Positions 12,719-23,190 of a DNA stretch of 64,000 bases are shown piece after piece. The stretch spans positions 1 to 64,000 of the forward strand of contig JBDOQK010000017.1 of NCBI GenBank assembly GCA_040437565.1, read 5' to 3'. Source of the stretch: Albugo candida (Eukaryota > Oomycota > Peronosporomycetes > Albuginales). The notes under the pieces are model-generated. The model was not told the DNA's origin, did not search any database, and saw only the letters and a list, made by a program, of their open reading frames with translations. Every line of letters starts with the position of its first letter. Within the stretch, counting starts at the first letter, position 1. The position numbers were made by a program, and so were the translations under genes.

Positions 12719-14352
12719 TTACCATCTCGATGCCCTAAAAGTAAACCTCTTCATTTTGGGTAAACAAGATGGATTGCCAGATGTTTTGTTAATTGATGAT
12801 GTTTCAGTCATCTCTGTACTGGTATGTTTTCTCCTTCTTGGGCTCCCAGATTCATCCTGGCATCCACCAGAGCATTGAGAGTAAAAGCCTGATGGTTGCA
12901 AAATTGGTCGAAAGAAAACAGTCCTGGGAAAGAAAATCAATCTTCGGTTCCAACTAGAAATGTGAAACAAGAAATTTGAAAAAAAATCCCTACATCCTGG
13001 ATGAAGAATGTTGAAAATGGGGATGGCCTTCTCATTGGGTTGCCTCATCATGTCTTTACTTTTCCACCAACGATCTCTGTTCTTGCCTTCCTTGCTGATC
13101 CCTCTGGATGATGTAGAACTGAGAACATTCTCCCTCGCCTGCTGATCAGTGACTTTCATGGGCCCAAGGCACGGGCACAGAAATTTACTGATCGTGATTC
13201 ACCCTCCTGGTTTTTCTCTTCCTAATCAAACAGTCATTTTATTCTACCCAGAACTCCTCTCTTCCATCGTTGATGTAGAAGGTAGATCCATCATGCGTCA
13301 CATGTACATGCTTGCTGTCCCGCTCTTCCACCTTGTCCTCTACCATCACATCCATCTTCTCTCCAGTCAACTCATCCATCTCTTTTTCGTACTTTGTCAT
13401 CCTCTTCGACCAACCCTCTCTATACTTCACCAGATCCTCCATCCCATGACCGTCCATATACAGCTTCTTTTCCCTTTTCATTTTTTGAATCTTCAGATCT
13501 TCAGGTACTTGACCATTGTCAAGTTGATGGTCCTATTTTCCTTCTCTCCCAGAACATTCGGGAAAACGCTGTTTGAAGGACCATTTGGAGCTCTTTGGGC
13601 GATCTTTCATTGAGCTTCCCTCCCCCTCATCCATGAAAGACACTCCCTCTTGATATCAAAATCTCTTTCTTTTTTGAATGCTATCCTGGTGTATTAGAAG
13701 GGCTTTGCTGACCAAGAACCGATCTGCCTAAAGCAGAACGTTTCTGCAGGCCCGTCATGACGTCTTGTGCAGTTTATCGTCGGATGCAGCAGCTGACGCT
13801 CCTTTCTTTCTCATACCCGGGAAAAGCCGTCCTTCAAGATAATGAAGGATGGCCATAAGTCTTCAAAGAAGGTGGAAATTTTTCGCATCCGCTTTTCTCG
13901 TTATGTAGGCATTTCATCCCTTCCTTTTTACCGTTCATTTTTGCTTCTTCCATTTTGTCTTCTTTTTCTCCCTTTTTTCCCTACTGCTCACTACTCTAAT
14001 ATTTTGATTCAATGGAAAGCTTCTTTCTGTTAGTTGTTGATTGCCGCTGACCTGCTGTTTTGAAGTAGATGCCCAGCCTCCGCAGGTAGTTCTCCTTCAC
14101 ATACTTCTCCTTCACTCAGTAGTCATTGAGTTCTCCTCCAAGGTATGTAATAGGTTGGAGGGGAAATAATGTTTTTGCAAAACGATGCCGGCTCACTTTT
14201 ATAGGTAGAAGGTCTCTTCTTCTTCCCTTTCTTTCCTTCTCCAGTTGAGCCTGGACAGTAGCGATTCTCTTTTGTAGTTGAGCTGTGCTTGTTTTCATCC
14301 ATTTTTCTTCCTCTTCACCTTCCTCTTCCTCCTCTCCGCTACAGTTTGGCAT
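12719..14352 (-). pseudogene. Unrecognised minus-strand reading frames, charged and coiled-coil-like
   Basis: Three minus-strand frames follow one another: 14116-14352, 13239-13481 and 12719-13159. The first carries an acidic run (GEEEEEGEEEE) followed by a heptad-like, Lys/Arg-rich stretch. The second is rich in Lys, Glu and Asp (EGWSKRMTKYEKEMDELTGE) and also looks helical. The third is basic and Ser-rich and ends with CLPKMKRF. The matching plus strand is strongly pyrimidine-biased, which alone can keep frames open. I do not recognise a family. A retroelement gag-like region or a decayed host gene are both possible. Confidence 0.35.
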
Positions 14353-14600
14353 GAAGCTCTGACAGTCGAGATCCTATGACGGCTCCACCTTTTTCTGCTG
14401 TTGCTTCTATGCCTGAAATGCCTCTTCTTGTTGTTGGCTTGGTTCAGGTTGCTAACAGGGCCAACCTTCTTTTATTGGGAGGAGCCAATATAAAATAATG
14501 TTGAGCTTTTTTTATCGAGATCTCTCTTTTGATGGTTTAATTCGATAATACGCGCAGATCCTTACCAACTTTGATAAGATTTACATTCTTATATTTAAAA

Positions 14601-16394
14601 AGGGAGCTGCTATCCGGACCCCCCCCCCTCAACTCACATACTTGTGTTTACTGTGATAAACTCTAATCATATGCATTTCCTACGTATCCCGTCCACATAC
14701 AAACTACAACATCGCACTCTATTTCAAACAGCACGGTCGTGCAATGACGTCATAGTGACAGACAGTCGCCCGTGGTTGAACTATTTTAATGTCGCGTGGA
14801 CCACAAATCGACCATATATCAACAGGATGACGTTAAGGTGGAGAAATGGCCGTAGTCATGTAGCACATATGTGTTGTATAGGGTAAGGGGTGTCGCGTTA
14901 TAAATGCGCCGCGCAATAATATAATTTTTTAACCTACATAAGGGGGGGGGGTTATTAGAATAACGGATTCTACCATTCAAACACCCTGTGCGGATAGAAA
15001 AAGCCATATCGATTCAAGTAAGATTTCTACGAACGATCGAGAATGTGGGAAGGAATAAAAACCGTGCTAATCAGAATGCCACGGTACCTCGCGCAGTCAT
15101 CGACCGGATCAAGAAAAAGTTCCCAAATGCGCCCAACTGTTCAGCCACCTACTTTCAGAAAAATCTTCTGTGGATCGTCTCGACTTCTCAGGTGCGATAC
15201 TGGTAAAAGAAGCGCGACGAGATTCTTGCCACCTCGGCGAACCAGTTGCGACTCAAGGTTGGTGTTTCTAAGGCTTAACTGAAGTCCATCGAGCACACCT
15301 TATTCGAATTCATTATGCAGCGATGTTAGCTCAATCTTAAGGTTTCCCGCCAGTGGAATCAAGTGACTGATTGCCACCTCGCCCATGCAGAGGACCACGA
15401 AAATTTTGTTGCACTGGACAAATGTGTCAGCCTCTTCATGGGCCGCTTTGACCTCACGCTGACGCGAATGACGAATTTGACGATACTGTCGTGTCGGACA
15501 TTGAACTCGTCTCGCACGCAATCAATTACATTGTCTACCTCTCCACGCATCGCCTAGCGTTTCATCCATCGCGTACAATATTGATGGACGAGATTGCTGT
15601 GTTCTTCGAGGATCCGCGTTTGGTGACTGTTGACGTTATTGGGGCCAGACATGTCGTGCTCATGTTAGCAGGGTTTGTTTGAATGCAATTCATTGTGATC
15701 TCGCAGTCCCAGCTTCCGGTAAGAAACTCGTTCTGATGGTCATTTGGAAGGGAGAGGACGGTGGTAAATTGGAGCGCGAAGGCAACTTGTACGTGGAGTT
15801 GCAAGGGAAGGCGTGGGTGAATAGTCTTTTACTCAGGTGGTTGGAGTTTTCGTTCCTCACCGTGTTCGACGCCAACCACCAGGTCAAAAGGTCTTCGTGG
15901 GGGACTCAATGCGTGCTCATATCGCAAAGGTTGTAAAGGCTAGATGCGCCGTGAAGAGAATCCTACCGGTGGTGACCCCTGGTGGACCAACACCGTACCT
16001 CCAGGCTGGCGATATTGGCATATAAAAATCATTCAGGGATCATATATCTCCTGTGATCGACGCTTTCCAAGCGTCCGACCAAGTTGAGTACATGAGAGCG
16101 GGGAACCCAGAGTCACCGGACAGTGGCACATTTGTCGCCATGATCTCTATGGCACGCTATTTCATGAGCAATAGCTTGTCCGTGATCAGGACATCGAGTC
16201 GATTAATGTACTTGCTTACAAATTTGTTAATAACTTTGATGAGCTGGTCGTCGATGATGATACGGAATGAAAACCGCTATAAATACAAACCTTTTTGGTG
16301 GAGGGACTTTTATCGGAATAGTAAAGCTTCTTTTTTTGGTATAATCCGTTATATAAAACATATAGAAGGAGGGGTGTCCAGATAGCATCTCCCT
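14601..16394 (+). mobile_element. pogo/Tigger-like DNA transposon (decayed)
   Basis: The ends are inverted repeats: AGGGAGCTGCTATCCGGAC at 14601-14619 and its counterpart at 16376-16394, agreeing at 17 of 19 positions. Between them lies a plus-strand DDE_1-type transposase. An N-terminal DNA-binding-like part begins about 15.05 kb (GRNKNRANQNATVPRAVIDR). The first catalytic segment is MDEIAVFFEDPRLVTVDV at about 15.58 kb. The second is VGDSMRAHIAK at about 15.9 kb, and the third region is VTPGGPTPYLQAGDIGI at about 15.97-16.02 kb. The frame is interrupted at least four times, for example by a stop after LAGFV near 15.68 kb, so the copy is dead. Runs of 10 or more C or G at about 14.62 and 14.94 kb lie just inside the left end. 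Confidence 0.8.
15043..16220 (+). pseudogene. pogo/Tigger-like transposase remnant (DDE_1 superfamily)
   Basis: This is the broken transposase of the element at 14601-16394. In intact relatives the protein cuts and pastes the element by binding its terminal repeats with a CENP-B-like helix-turn-helix and cleaving with a DDE catalytic triad. The Asp of MDEIAVFFED, the Asp of GDSMRAHI and the Asp of LQAGDIGI are visible in the expected order and spacing. The coding sequence is split among at least three frames, so no functional product is expected. Confidence 0.75.
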
Positions 16395-19300
16395 TTAAAA
16401 ATTAACTTGACAAAATGTTTTAAATAATTTGAATAAAAAAATTCGAATTTAGATATACACATTCGAAACAAAGCTTTGGTCTGAGAGACTGGAGAATACA
16501 CGGGTGGGAGCGGGATCTGTGCTGAATTCACAAAACTCCTTGGATTTGTTTAGAAATGTTTTGCCCGAAATTCAAACAAATAAAACATTGTTGCTTTTTG
16601 GGGAGTTGCACCATACCAATATAATGCAGCATTTCTGGTTTTTAGGAAGCTTGTTCTCTGCATTCATAAATGCTGAATGAAGTATAGACTTTACTTGCTT
16701 ATGGTGCTCGCTAAGGCACCACTCTTTGATNNNNNNNNNNNNNNNNNNNNNNNNNNNNNNNNNNNNNNNNNNNNNNNNNNNNNNNNNNNNNNNNNNNNNN
16801 NNNNNNNNNNNNNNNNNNNNNNNNNNNNNNTACTTGCTTATGGTGCTCGCTAAGGCACCACTCTTTGATACGCTGTGTCTAGACCGCAAATGAAGTGTAT
16901 AAATCGTTCGCCGACCTTCTTTAAGGGTTTGAGTAAATTCTGAGCGATTTGCTATGAAGCAGCTAGCAATTTAATCTTATCGCAGATAGATTCTATCATC
17001 TTCAAGTTAGATTGTAATCAACGTAGACGAAATCCCCCAGACATCTGCATATTCAAGTTCCTGTCATATAAAATTCGAGCCAAGTATTTTATGGCAAAGA
17101 TATTTGAGCGCAGACTACTAATATTGTAAACATATGATTTGGGCTGTGGACTTCTTCTTATTTGGGATCTCCATCTTTTCAGACGAATGAAGAAGAAACA
17201 TTGACCTTAGGATTCGCGAAGAAATCTTTTATACTCCATCTTCATCATTTGGTATAATATGCATGAAACTATCAATTCTCTTCGAAAATCAAAAATTGCG
17301 TCATTCGAATGCCAGGCACTTAAATTTCAGTCGTTTGGAAACAATTAAAAAGTTTCACATGGATGTGCTGATCACACATGGTTCTAAATCTATCTGATCG
17401 AATAAGTTGTGGTGTGGAACTTCTTTGTTTCGGTATCAGCTCGATATGTTGGACAACAACTATCTGTAGCAGAAACGGACGATAATTGTGTGAGTTTTTC
17501 ATTCAAATCACCGATTATAAAAATAATTCAAGAGAGGCCGGGTCTCGAATCGTCGGATTTCTTCCAGCAGTGTACTTCCAGGAGTGATAATAAAAAAGGG
17601 GAATCGTCAATCTCCCCTCAGATTTTGTTTACAACCCTTCCGTTTGATAGGATTGCCTAATGCTCAATGTGCTTGCATAGTGCTAATGTACGCCTAGGGA
17701 CAGTATGACAGAACTGCCCGCTGCTTTTTCAACTTCCGCTATCTTGGGCTCAAAAATGGCAATCATTCAGTTCATTTCTCGTTCGCGTTTATTCTTTTCT
17801 GATAATTCTCAATAGACTATTTCACAATTCATGGTTTGTTCACGAAACAAAAATATTCTATTCTGTAAGATGAGTCCTAATATTTCGCTTTTACGTGCCA
17901 TATATGACAGAAAATCCTTTAACTTTTCTAAATTGGGTCCTTATGGTCCTGTAGATTCTGCTGTTGCACTTCCACATCTTCATGCGTTGCTTCTTACCCT
18001 CGTGCAACGACCACATCTTCTTTGCATCAATGCATCAAAGGCTGCTACAATGCACTCAAGTTCCGGAGAATTTCGTTGTGTCAATGGTGAGATAGCTGAT
18101 TCCTTCGAGTCGGTTCAAATGGCCTCCCACGCACTTGCGCAGATACTTGTCCAAGTACAGCACTTTCAGCAGCCGTAGCGCCGACTATGGTGTCTAGCAA
18201 CGGCGTTTCCTATGCTAAGAAGACTCATTTGTATACGATTCCACTACCGCTTGTGACGCACTCGACCTAATTACCGGATTAGAGGTACTGCTCCTACCCT
18301 TGCGCGCTGATTGATCTAAAACCAGCAATGCGTATTAAAATTGGCCATCCTTAGTTATTAAATAATTAACTTGTTTGCTTCGCTCAATCTAATTGACACA
18401 TCCGTTCAAGTTTTCATACCTAAAGGTTCTTTCCCCGCAAATGAGTATCATTCAGACACATATATCCCATGCTTTTCCTAAAACCGCCTTGTTCGTTCCT
18501 TTGCGTAACCCTTGCCAGATACTTCATGTGCACCCCGGTAGAGCTGCTACCGATACTGTACCTACAACAGCTGCACAAATGCGCCCAAGCTGCATGTCAC
18601 CAATAGCACGCTCCCAAGCATGTTGTTGCCTTATGCTGGCAAGCTGTTCATTACATGCCAGCTGATGCCAGTATTAACTGTCGAGAGATCAGCTTGAAAG
18701 AGATAGTAACACAATTAATTACATGATAGGCAGAGTATGTGACTTATAAGCACTGCGCCAGCAGTGTATATTTTCCTACCTGTGGACATACCAATCCATT
18801 TTTTCAAATCTGAATGGGTACTATTCACGTGCGATGTTGATGTGTGATCCTAATGGAAACACCATGCATGCACGCTTTGACAAATGTTTGCTATCATATG
18901 GTAAAGGACAATCACTTGTTTGTTGATTTAGATTCAACAATGTAAATGGGAAACTGTTACCTATAGGATAAGCCAAGTTCTTACCAGATAATGCACGGTT
19001 TGACTATTAAATAACGACGCTTTTCCTCAAGGCAAAAGATTTGTATGCTACTTCAGTAGCAAGCAGCATTCACTAACCAGTTGTGTCTTGGAGAAAACGG
19101 TCAACATTATCCTGTAATAAAAATGCTGTTCGTTTTTTCGCAAAGATGTTTTTACTGATATGCTAACGACATAACGAAGTGTATACTTTCGTAAGTGTTG
19201 CCGACGAGAGCGGTCATGCATGCAAGTTTTTCTCTTTCACACAGGTGAGTTGGTGGTAGCTCCCCCAGTCATTGAATAAGTCCTTTATCTCCTTCACTGC

Positions 19301-19880
19301 CCAGGAATATCCCACTGTTGTTTTCTTTTTCATAAATCAAAAAGATAGGGTGTATGTGGCGTTTGTTGAGGTTCTTCCAACCACAAGCAGTAAACGTAGA
19401 CCGTATAAAATTTTTTGTAGGTTCAATAAAGCAATATGTCACTTCCTTTGCTGAATTTGATACAAATACTGCGCGCTGACGGAACGCAATAAACGGACGG
19501 GAGATCTATAAATTTCCTGTCCTTTGCTGTACCGTGCATCTGAGATTTCAAGGGTTTTCAATTAGTGCTTGGAGCGGTGAATGGCCAGCCATTATCTTGG
19601 CTCTTTGCTAGCGACGCACATTATACACATCTTGGGCTGTCGCATGTAGGTCGGAGCTTGGGATGACTTAGAGAGGTCATAATGCAACTAGTTTGAATGC
19701 CTGCTCGTTTTAAGGCTACAATAGCCGACTTTGCCCAGCGTTAGATCCCTCCTCTTCGGATGAGCAGAACGGTGGTCAAAGGCCTTATGGTTATGATTTG
19801 CACAAAGAACAGTAATCTACCACCCAGCTTGTTCGGTTCCAATTTATCGAATTATAACTGGGAATGGACTATTGATTGTC
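16395..19880. other. No recognised gene; includes a 100-N gap (16731-16830)
   Basis: Bases 16692-16730 are repeated identically at 16831-16869 on either side of the N block (39 bp, contig overlap). Frames such as 17831-18178 (plus, 115 codons) and 18393-18665 (plus, 90 codons, Cys-containing C terminus) have no family resemblance I can defend. Nothing else was seen. Confidence 0.5.
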
Positions 19881-20062
19881 ACAAATTTCATTACACTGTT
19901 TATCTGGTTCTTTGTATACCTTCCTTATCCTATCATGAGTCCCTTACCGTGTGAATATCGCTTAAGTCTGACTTTAAACCTAGGGAGGCAAATATTTTCA
20001 AACTTTATTGCTTGGGTGGGCTCAAACCGCTGCCCACATTGCCGGGAATCGAACTAACGAAC
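19880..20062 (-). mobile_element. tRNA-derived SINE, family A, 5'-truncated copy
   Basis: Read on the minus strand, this matches the SINE at 43765-44015. Shared blocks are a box B (GTTCGATTCCCGG), then GTGGGCAGCGGTTTGAGCCC, CTAGGTTT, GATATTCACACGG, GGATAAGGAAGGTA, AACCAGATAAA and GTGTAATGAAAT. The box A half is missing, cut off where a second SINE-like sequence starts on the plus strand. Confidence 0.75.
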
Positions 20063-20063
20063 T

Positions 20064-20260
20064 CCGGCAGGGGGTCCGTACCCAGCTCAGTCGGTTAAGC
20101 ACTTGAGCGCACGGACCCAACCCCGTCGGGGGTACCGGATAGTACACATGTGTTCTGACCGTGTGTACCCCGGTTCGAATCCCGACGGTGGTAAAATGGC
20201 TGCGATGGGGCCCCTCGGCGGAGGCAAAAATTCTTTCACGTAAATATCAACCTACATAAC
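20064..20260 (+). mobile_element. tRNA-derived SINE-like sequence with boxes A and B
   Basis: A tRNA-like head contains a box A match (CAGCTCAGTCGGTTAAGC, about 20079-20096) and a box B match (GGTTCGAATCC, about 20171-20181). The spacing of about 80-90 bp is longer than in a normal tRNA, and no cloverleaf closes. It sits head to head with the truncated minus-strand SINE. I take it to be a SINE driven by an internal RNA polymerase III promoter and not a tRNA gene. Confidence 0.65.
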
Positions 20261-20427
20261 GAAGATATGGACGTGTCAAGACAGCTAGCAACTACACCAG
20301 AAAATAACTATACAGGAGTTGGCCCGGGCTCTCCAGAGCGTTACATACTAGTGATTAGAATAGAGTAGATAACTACCAAACTGAAGTAACAGAAAGGTGT
20401 CTAAATAAAACTAATACGGTCAAACAC

Positions 20428-20455
20428 CCTTAACTGAGCTGGGTACTGACCCACA
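20428..20455 (-). repeat. Inverted copy of the SINE tRNA-like head
   Basis: The reverse complement reads GGTCAGTACCCAGCTCAGTTAAG, closely matching the head at about 20069-20094. The two heads face each other about 360 bp apart, forming a large inverted repeat. Confidence 0.6.
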
Positions 20456-20921
20456 ATGGACTGTTGAATGTCCAGCAACGCTGCAGTTGGCTTAGAGAGA
20501 GAGCGAACCACGAAAAAAACAGCCGAAGCAGAAAGGAAAGTATTATTTGTTGCATTGTTTGGTTCAATGTTAATATTATTATTAATACTTGTAGCTTAGA
20601 ATGTGATCATTAAAACAGCCCGATCATCAAACCCTTTATGTGCATTTGATTTGCCTATTTCCAGAGGCCATAATCCAGTCGTTTATCGGTCAAATATATC
20701 GTATCCTTCCCGTTTATTGCAGAAAATCAGGTTGTTACTTTCCCAAATACCGCTCGTGCTCTAAGCACATTATTTTGGGAAGGACTCTCCAATTTTCTCA
20801 TTTTTTTTGTCAACAAAATTCTCTAAAATGCAAATAAGCGCATTCCAGCCCTTTTGTTTGCTTTGACTCATGCATAACTACGAGGTTCTACGATGTGCCG
20901 ACTTAGAAAAGGATGCTACAT

Positions 20922-23190
20922 ACTAACACGAGTTCGGTATCAAGTAAATGAGAAATTTAATGTATTTCGAGCTTATGGTCCTTGCATTATCTCGCATGTC
21001 CATTACCTCTGCCCATTCTTAGGGTCGCGTTGCGCCCATTCACCTCACCAGTTGCTTTGTTTCAGGATACCTTCCCGAGATGAGCTTAGACCAGCGAGAT
21101 CCTGCCGCGTAGATCTGTCAATCGCAGCGCAGCAAATATCTTGGTAAGGAGGTCATCTCGCATGCGACTCGCAATACACTAGCTTGATTATCTTTTTCTT
21201 GCTGTAATCCTTGATGAACTTGAGATGTACAGCGATGTTTTGCTCTTCCTGCGCTGTCTTAACCTTGTATCTGCTTGATCGCGGATTGAATGTCCACATG
21301 CATCAGTATCGGCGTCGAAACGCGCACACCAATTTCGCCAAGCAATTAGTTGAGCCCTAGCAAGTCACTCGCCACCTGCGATGCAGCTACAAACTCGGCC
21401 TCCATTGAAGATAACGCCAACCTTACCTGTTTTCGACACGTCCAACCGAGAACCATACCATTCTAGTAGATAACCTCTCCACTTAGCGATTTTCGAACCG
21501 CGCGGTCTGTCACGAAATTTGCATCGCCATATCCTTCTAGAACGACTTGTTATAAACTATCGGCTTCAAGTGTTCCATTTAATTGAAACTCTAGGTCCAC
21601 GGTTCTTTTTTAGTATTGACGATTCTCATTCCCACCACCAATCGCTATGTGCACAGTTAATGCAATGTCCTGTCCTGTGCATCGAGATAATCACAGTAGG
21701 CTTTCAATGACCGATTGAGACATCTTCACAGTCGGCTGTTCTAATGTACTATAACCTTTTTTAGTAAATATCTTAACATTTTTTAAGGGAGCCGCTAACC
21801 AGCCCGCAGTTTTCGCTCACCAGCCCTCACCCTTAAATACAGCACTCTAAGCTATGATTACGACTTATGATTGGCTCAAATGAGTACCCTTATTTGAATA
21901 TATGTTCTAAGAAGCGGATTTACAATATTAAGATTGGCTAGATAGTGCTGTTGGTGCTGTTCGCATTTGCTGCACAATGACAGCAAGCTGGTCATCGCAA
22001 GCAAGGCGAACTGCTGAATCCACTGAGATTAGATCACCTGCAATAAATGAATTGTCAGGTGAATGTAAATTTAATCAGCACAAATAGCATACAATAAAAA
22101 TTACCTGCTGATACAGAGATTCACGTTTCGAGAGCAGCATGGACGCTCTCCACCCAAAATGTTGATACATGCCCATATTGGCGCTTATTGTGTAGGATAG
22201 CAAAAACCGCTCGTTGTGAACCAGCTAAGGTGTCTCAAGGTCGCTCATTGAAGCACCGAAGGTGGCATGCATTGCTGAAAATTGGGTCTGATGAGTTGAA
22301 GTGTGCATGTACTCAGACCATTCAGAGGCCCCGATTTCCATTGATTTATGAGGGTTGTTGCTGGAGAACCATTCTCCTAATTTTATGTTATTTACTCTGT
22401 TATATCTTTTTAAACCAATCCCAGGCCACCCTGATATTAATTTATGAAGGCTGGGGGCTGGTTAGCGGCTCCCTTAAATTAGATTTAATCTATTTCTGTT
22501 TTTATACGGCATCACCGTCATATGGCGGAAAATTGCGCTCGTCGTCTCCATCTTGTTCTTCCCCAATAGGTGTAGGTGCAGCATTAGCTTGCCCATACAT
22601 AGTCCGGCAAGTATTTCGCTAATGCACTGCGTTTGCTTCAGCAGATACCCATTATCTTTGGCATAAGTCACAACAATGCCCAGGAACTTTGTCACTTCAC
22701 CGAGATCCTTTACCTCAAGTACCTTGATGTCACTAAAGAATTGGTCTACGTCGTAGACCCTTTTAGCGGTTAACAAAACGTCGTCCACGTAGACGCCCGC
22801 CATCGTTATCGTTGTTGCATCACCTTTTGAGTATAAGCAAGTGTCAGTGTAGCACTGTATGAATCCAAGATTCCTAAGTGTGTCATTTAGCAACTGTGCC
22901 CACAATCGTCCACCCTGCTTCAGCCCATACAGGCTCTTTCGAAGCTTCAGCGCTACCATGGTCTTATCACTTGTGCCCAAGATCTTCAACTCGTCCTCTG
23001 ATAGCTCCATTTCCTTGGGCTCATAACCTGTTGAGTACTAGCACTAGCTCAGTATCGAGTTGATGGGAAACGAAATGTTTTTCGAGCTCATGGTCTCTGC
23101 ATTACCTCGCATATCCGTTACCTCCTCCTGTTCTTAGGGTCACGTTGTGCCCTTTCACCTCACCACTCGCTTCCTTTCCACACAGGATCG
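20922..23190 (-). mobile_element. Copia retrotransposon fossil, shortened, with LTRs
   Basis: Two similar, diverged direct repeats of about 155-160 bp lie at about 20922-21075 and 23031-23190. Next to the right one, on the minus strand, is GGTTATGAGCCC, the same primer-binding-like site found in the Copia at 44153-50218. Inside are reverse transcriptase (LRKSLYGLKQGGRLW and YVDDVLL, 22.47-23.01 kb) and RNase H (about 21.2-21.5 kb). Gag, protease and integrase were not seen, so the element is internally shortened as well as broken (several interruptions). LTR divergence suggests an old insertion. A TIR element sits inside it. Confidence 0.75.
21787..22473. mobile_element. Short non-autonomous DNA transposon with perfect 19-bp TIRs
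   Basis: The left end GGGAGCCGCTAACCAGCCC (21787-21805) is the exact reverse complement of 22455-22473. TTAA flanks both sides (21783-21786 and 22474-22477), which allows either a TTAA duplication or a TA duplication with a longer repeat. The ends match those of the pogo-like element at 14601-16394 at about 15 of 19 positions. The 687-bp body has no transposase motif, so it is probably a MITE mobilised by a related pogo-type transposase. It is inserted in a Copia fossil and is therefore younger than that element. Confidence 0.8.

Noticed and set aside
20064-20260. A genuine tRNA gene
   Set aside because: Boxes A and B are good but too far apart, and there is no acceptor stem pairing. SINE context is a better explanation.
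21783-22477. piggyBac-type element based on TTAA flanks
   Set aside because: The TIRs are closer to the pogo-like element in the same window, and no piggyBac transposase is seen. TTAA can also arise from a TA duplication beside T/A-rich ends. Not fully excluded.
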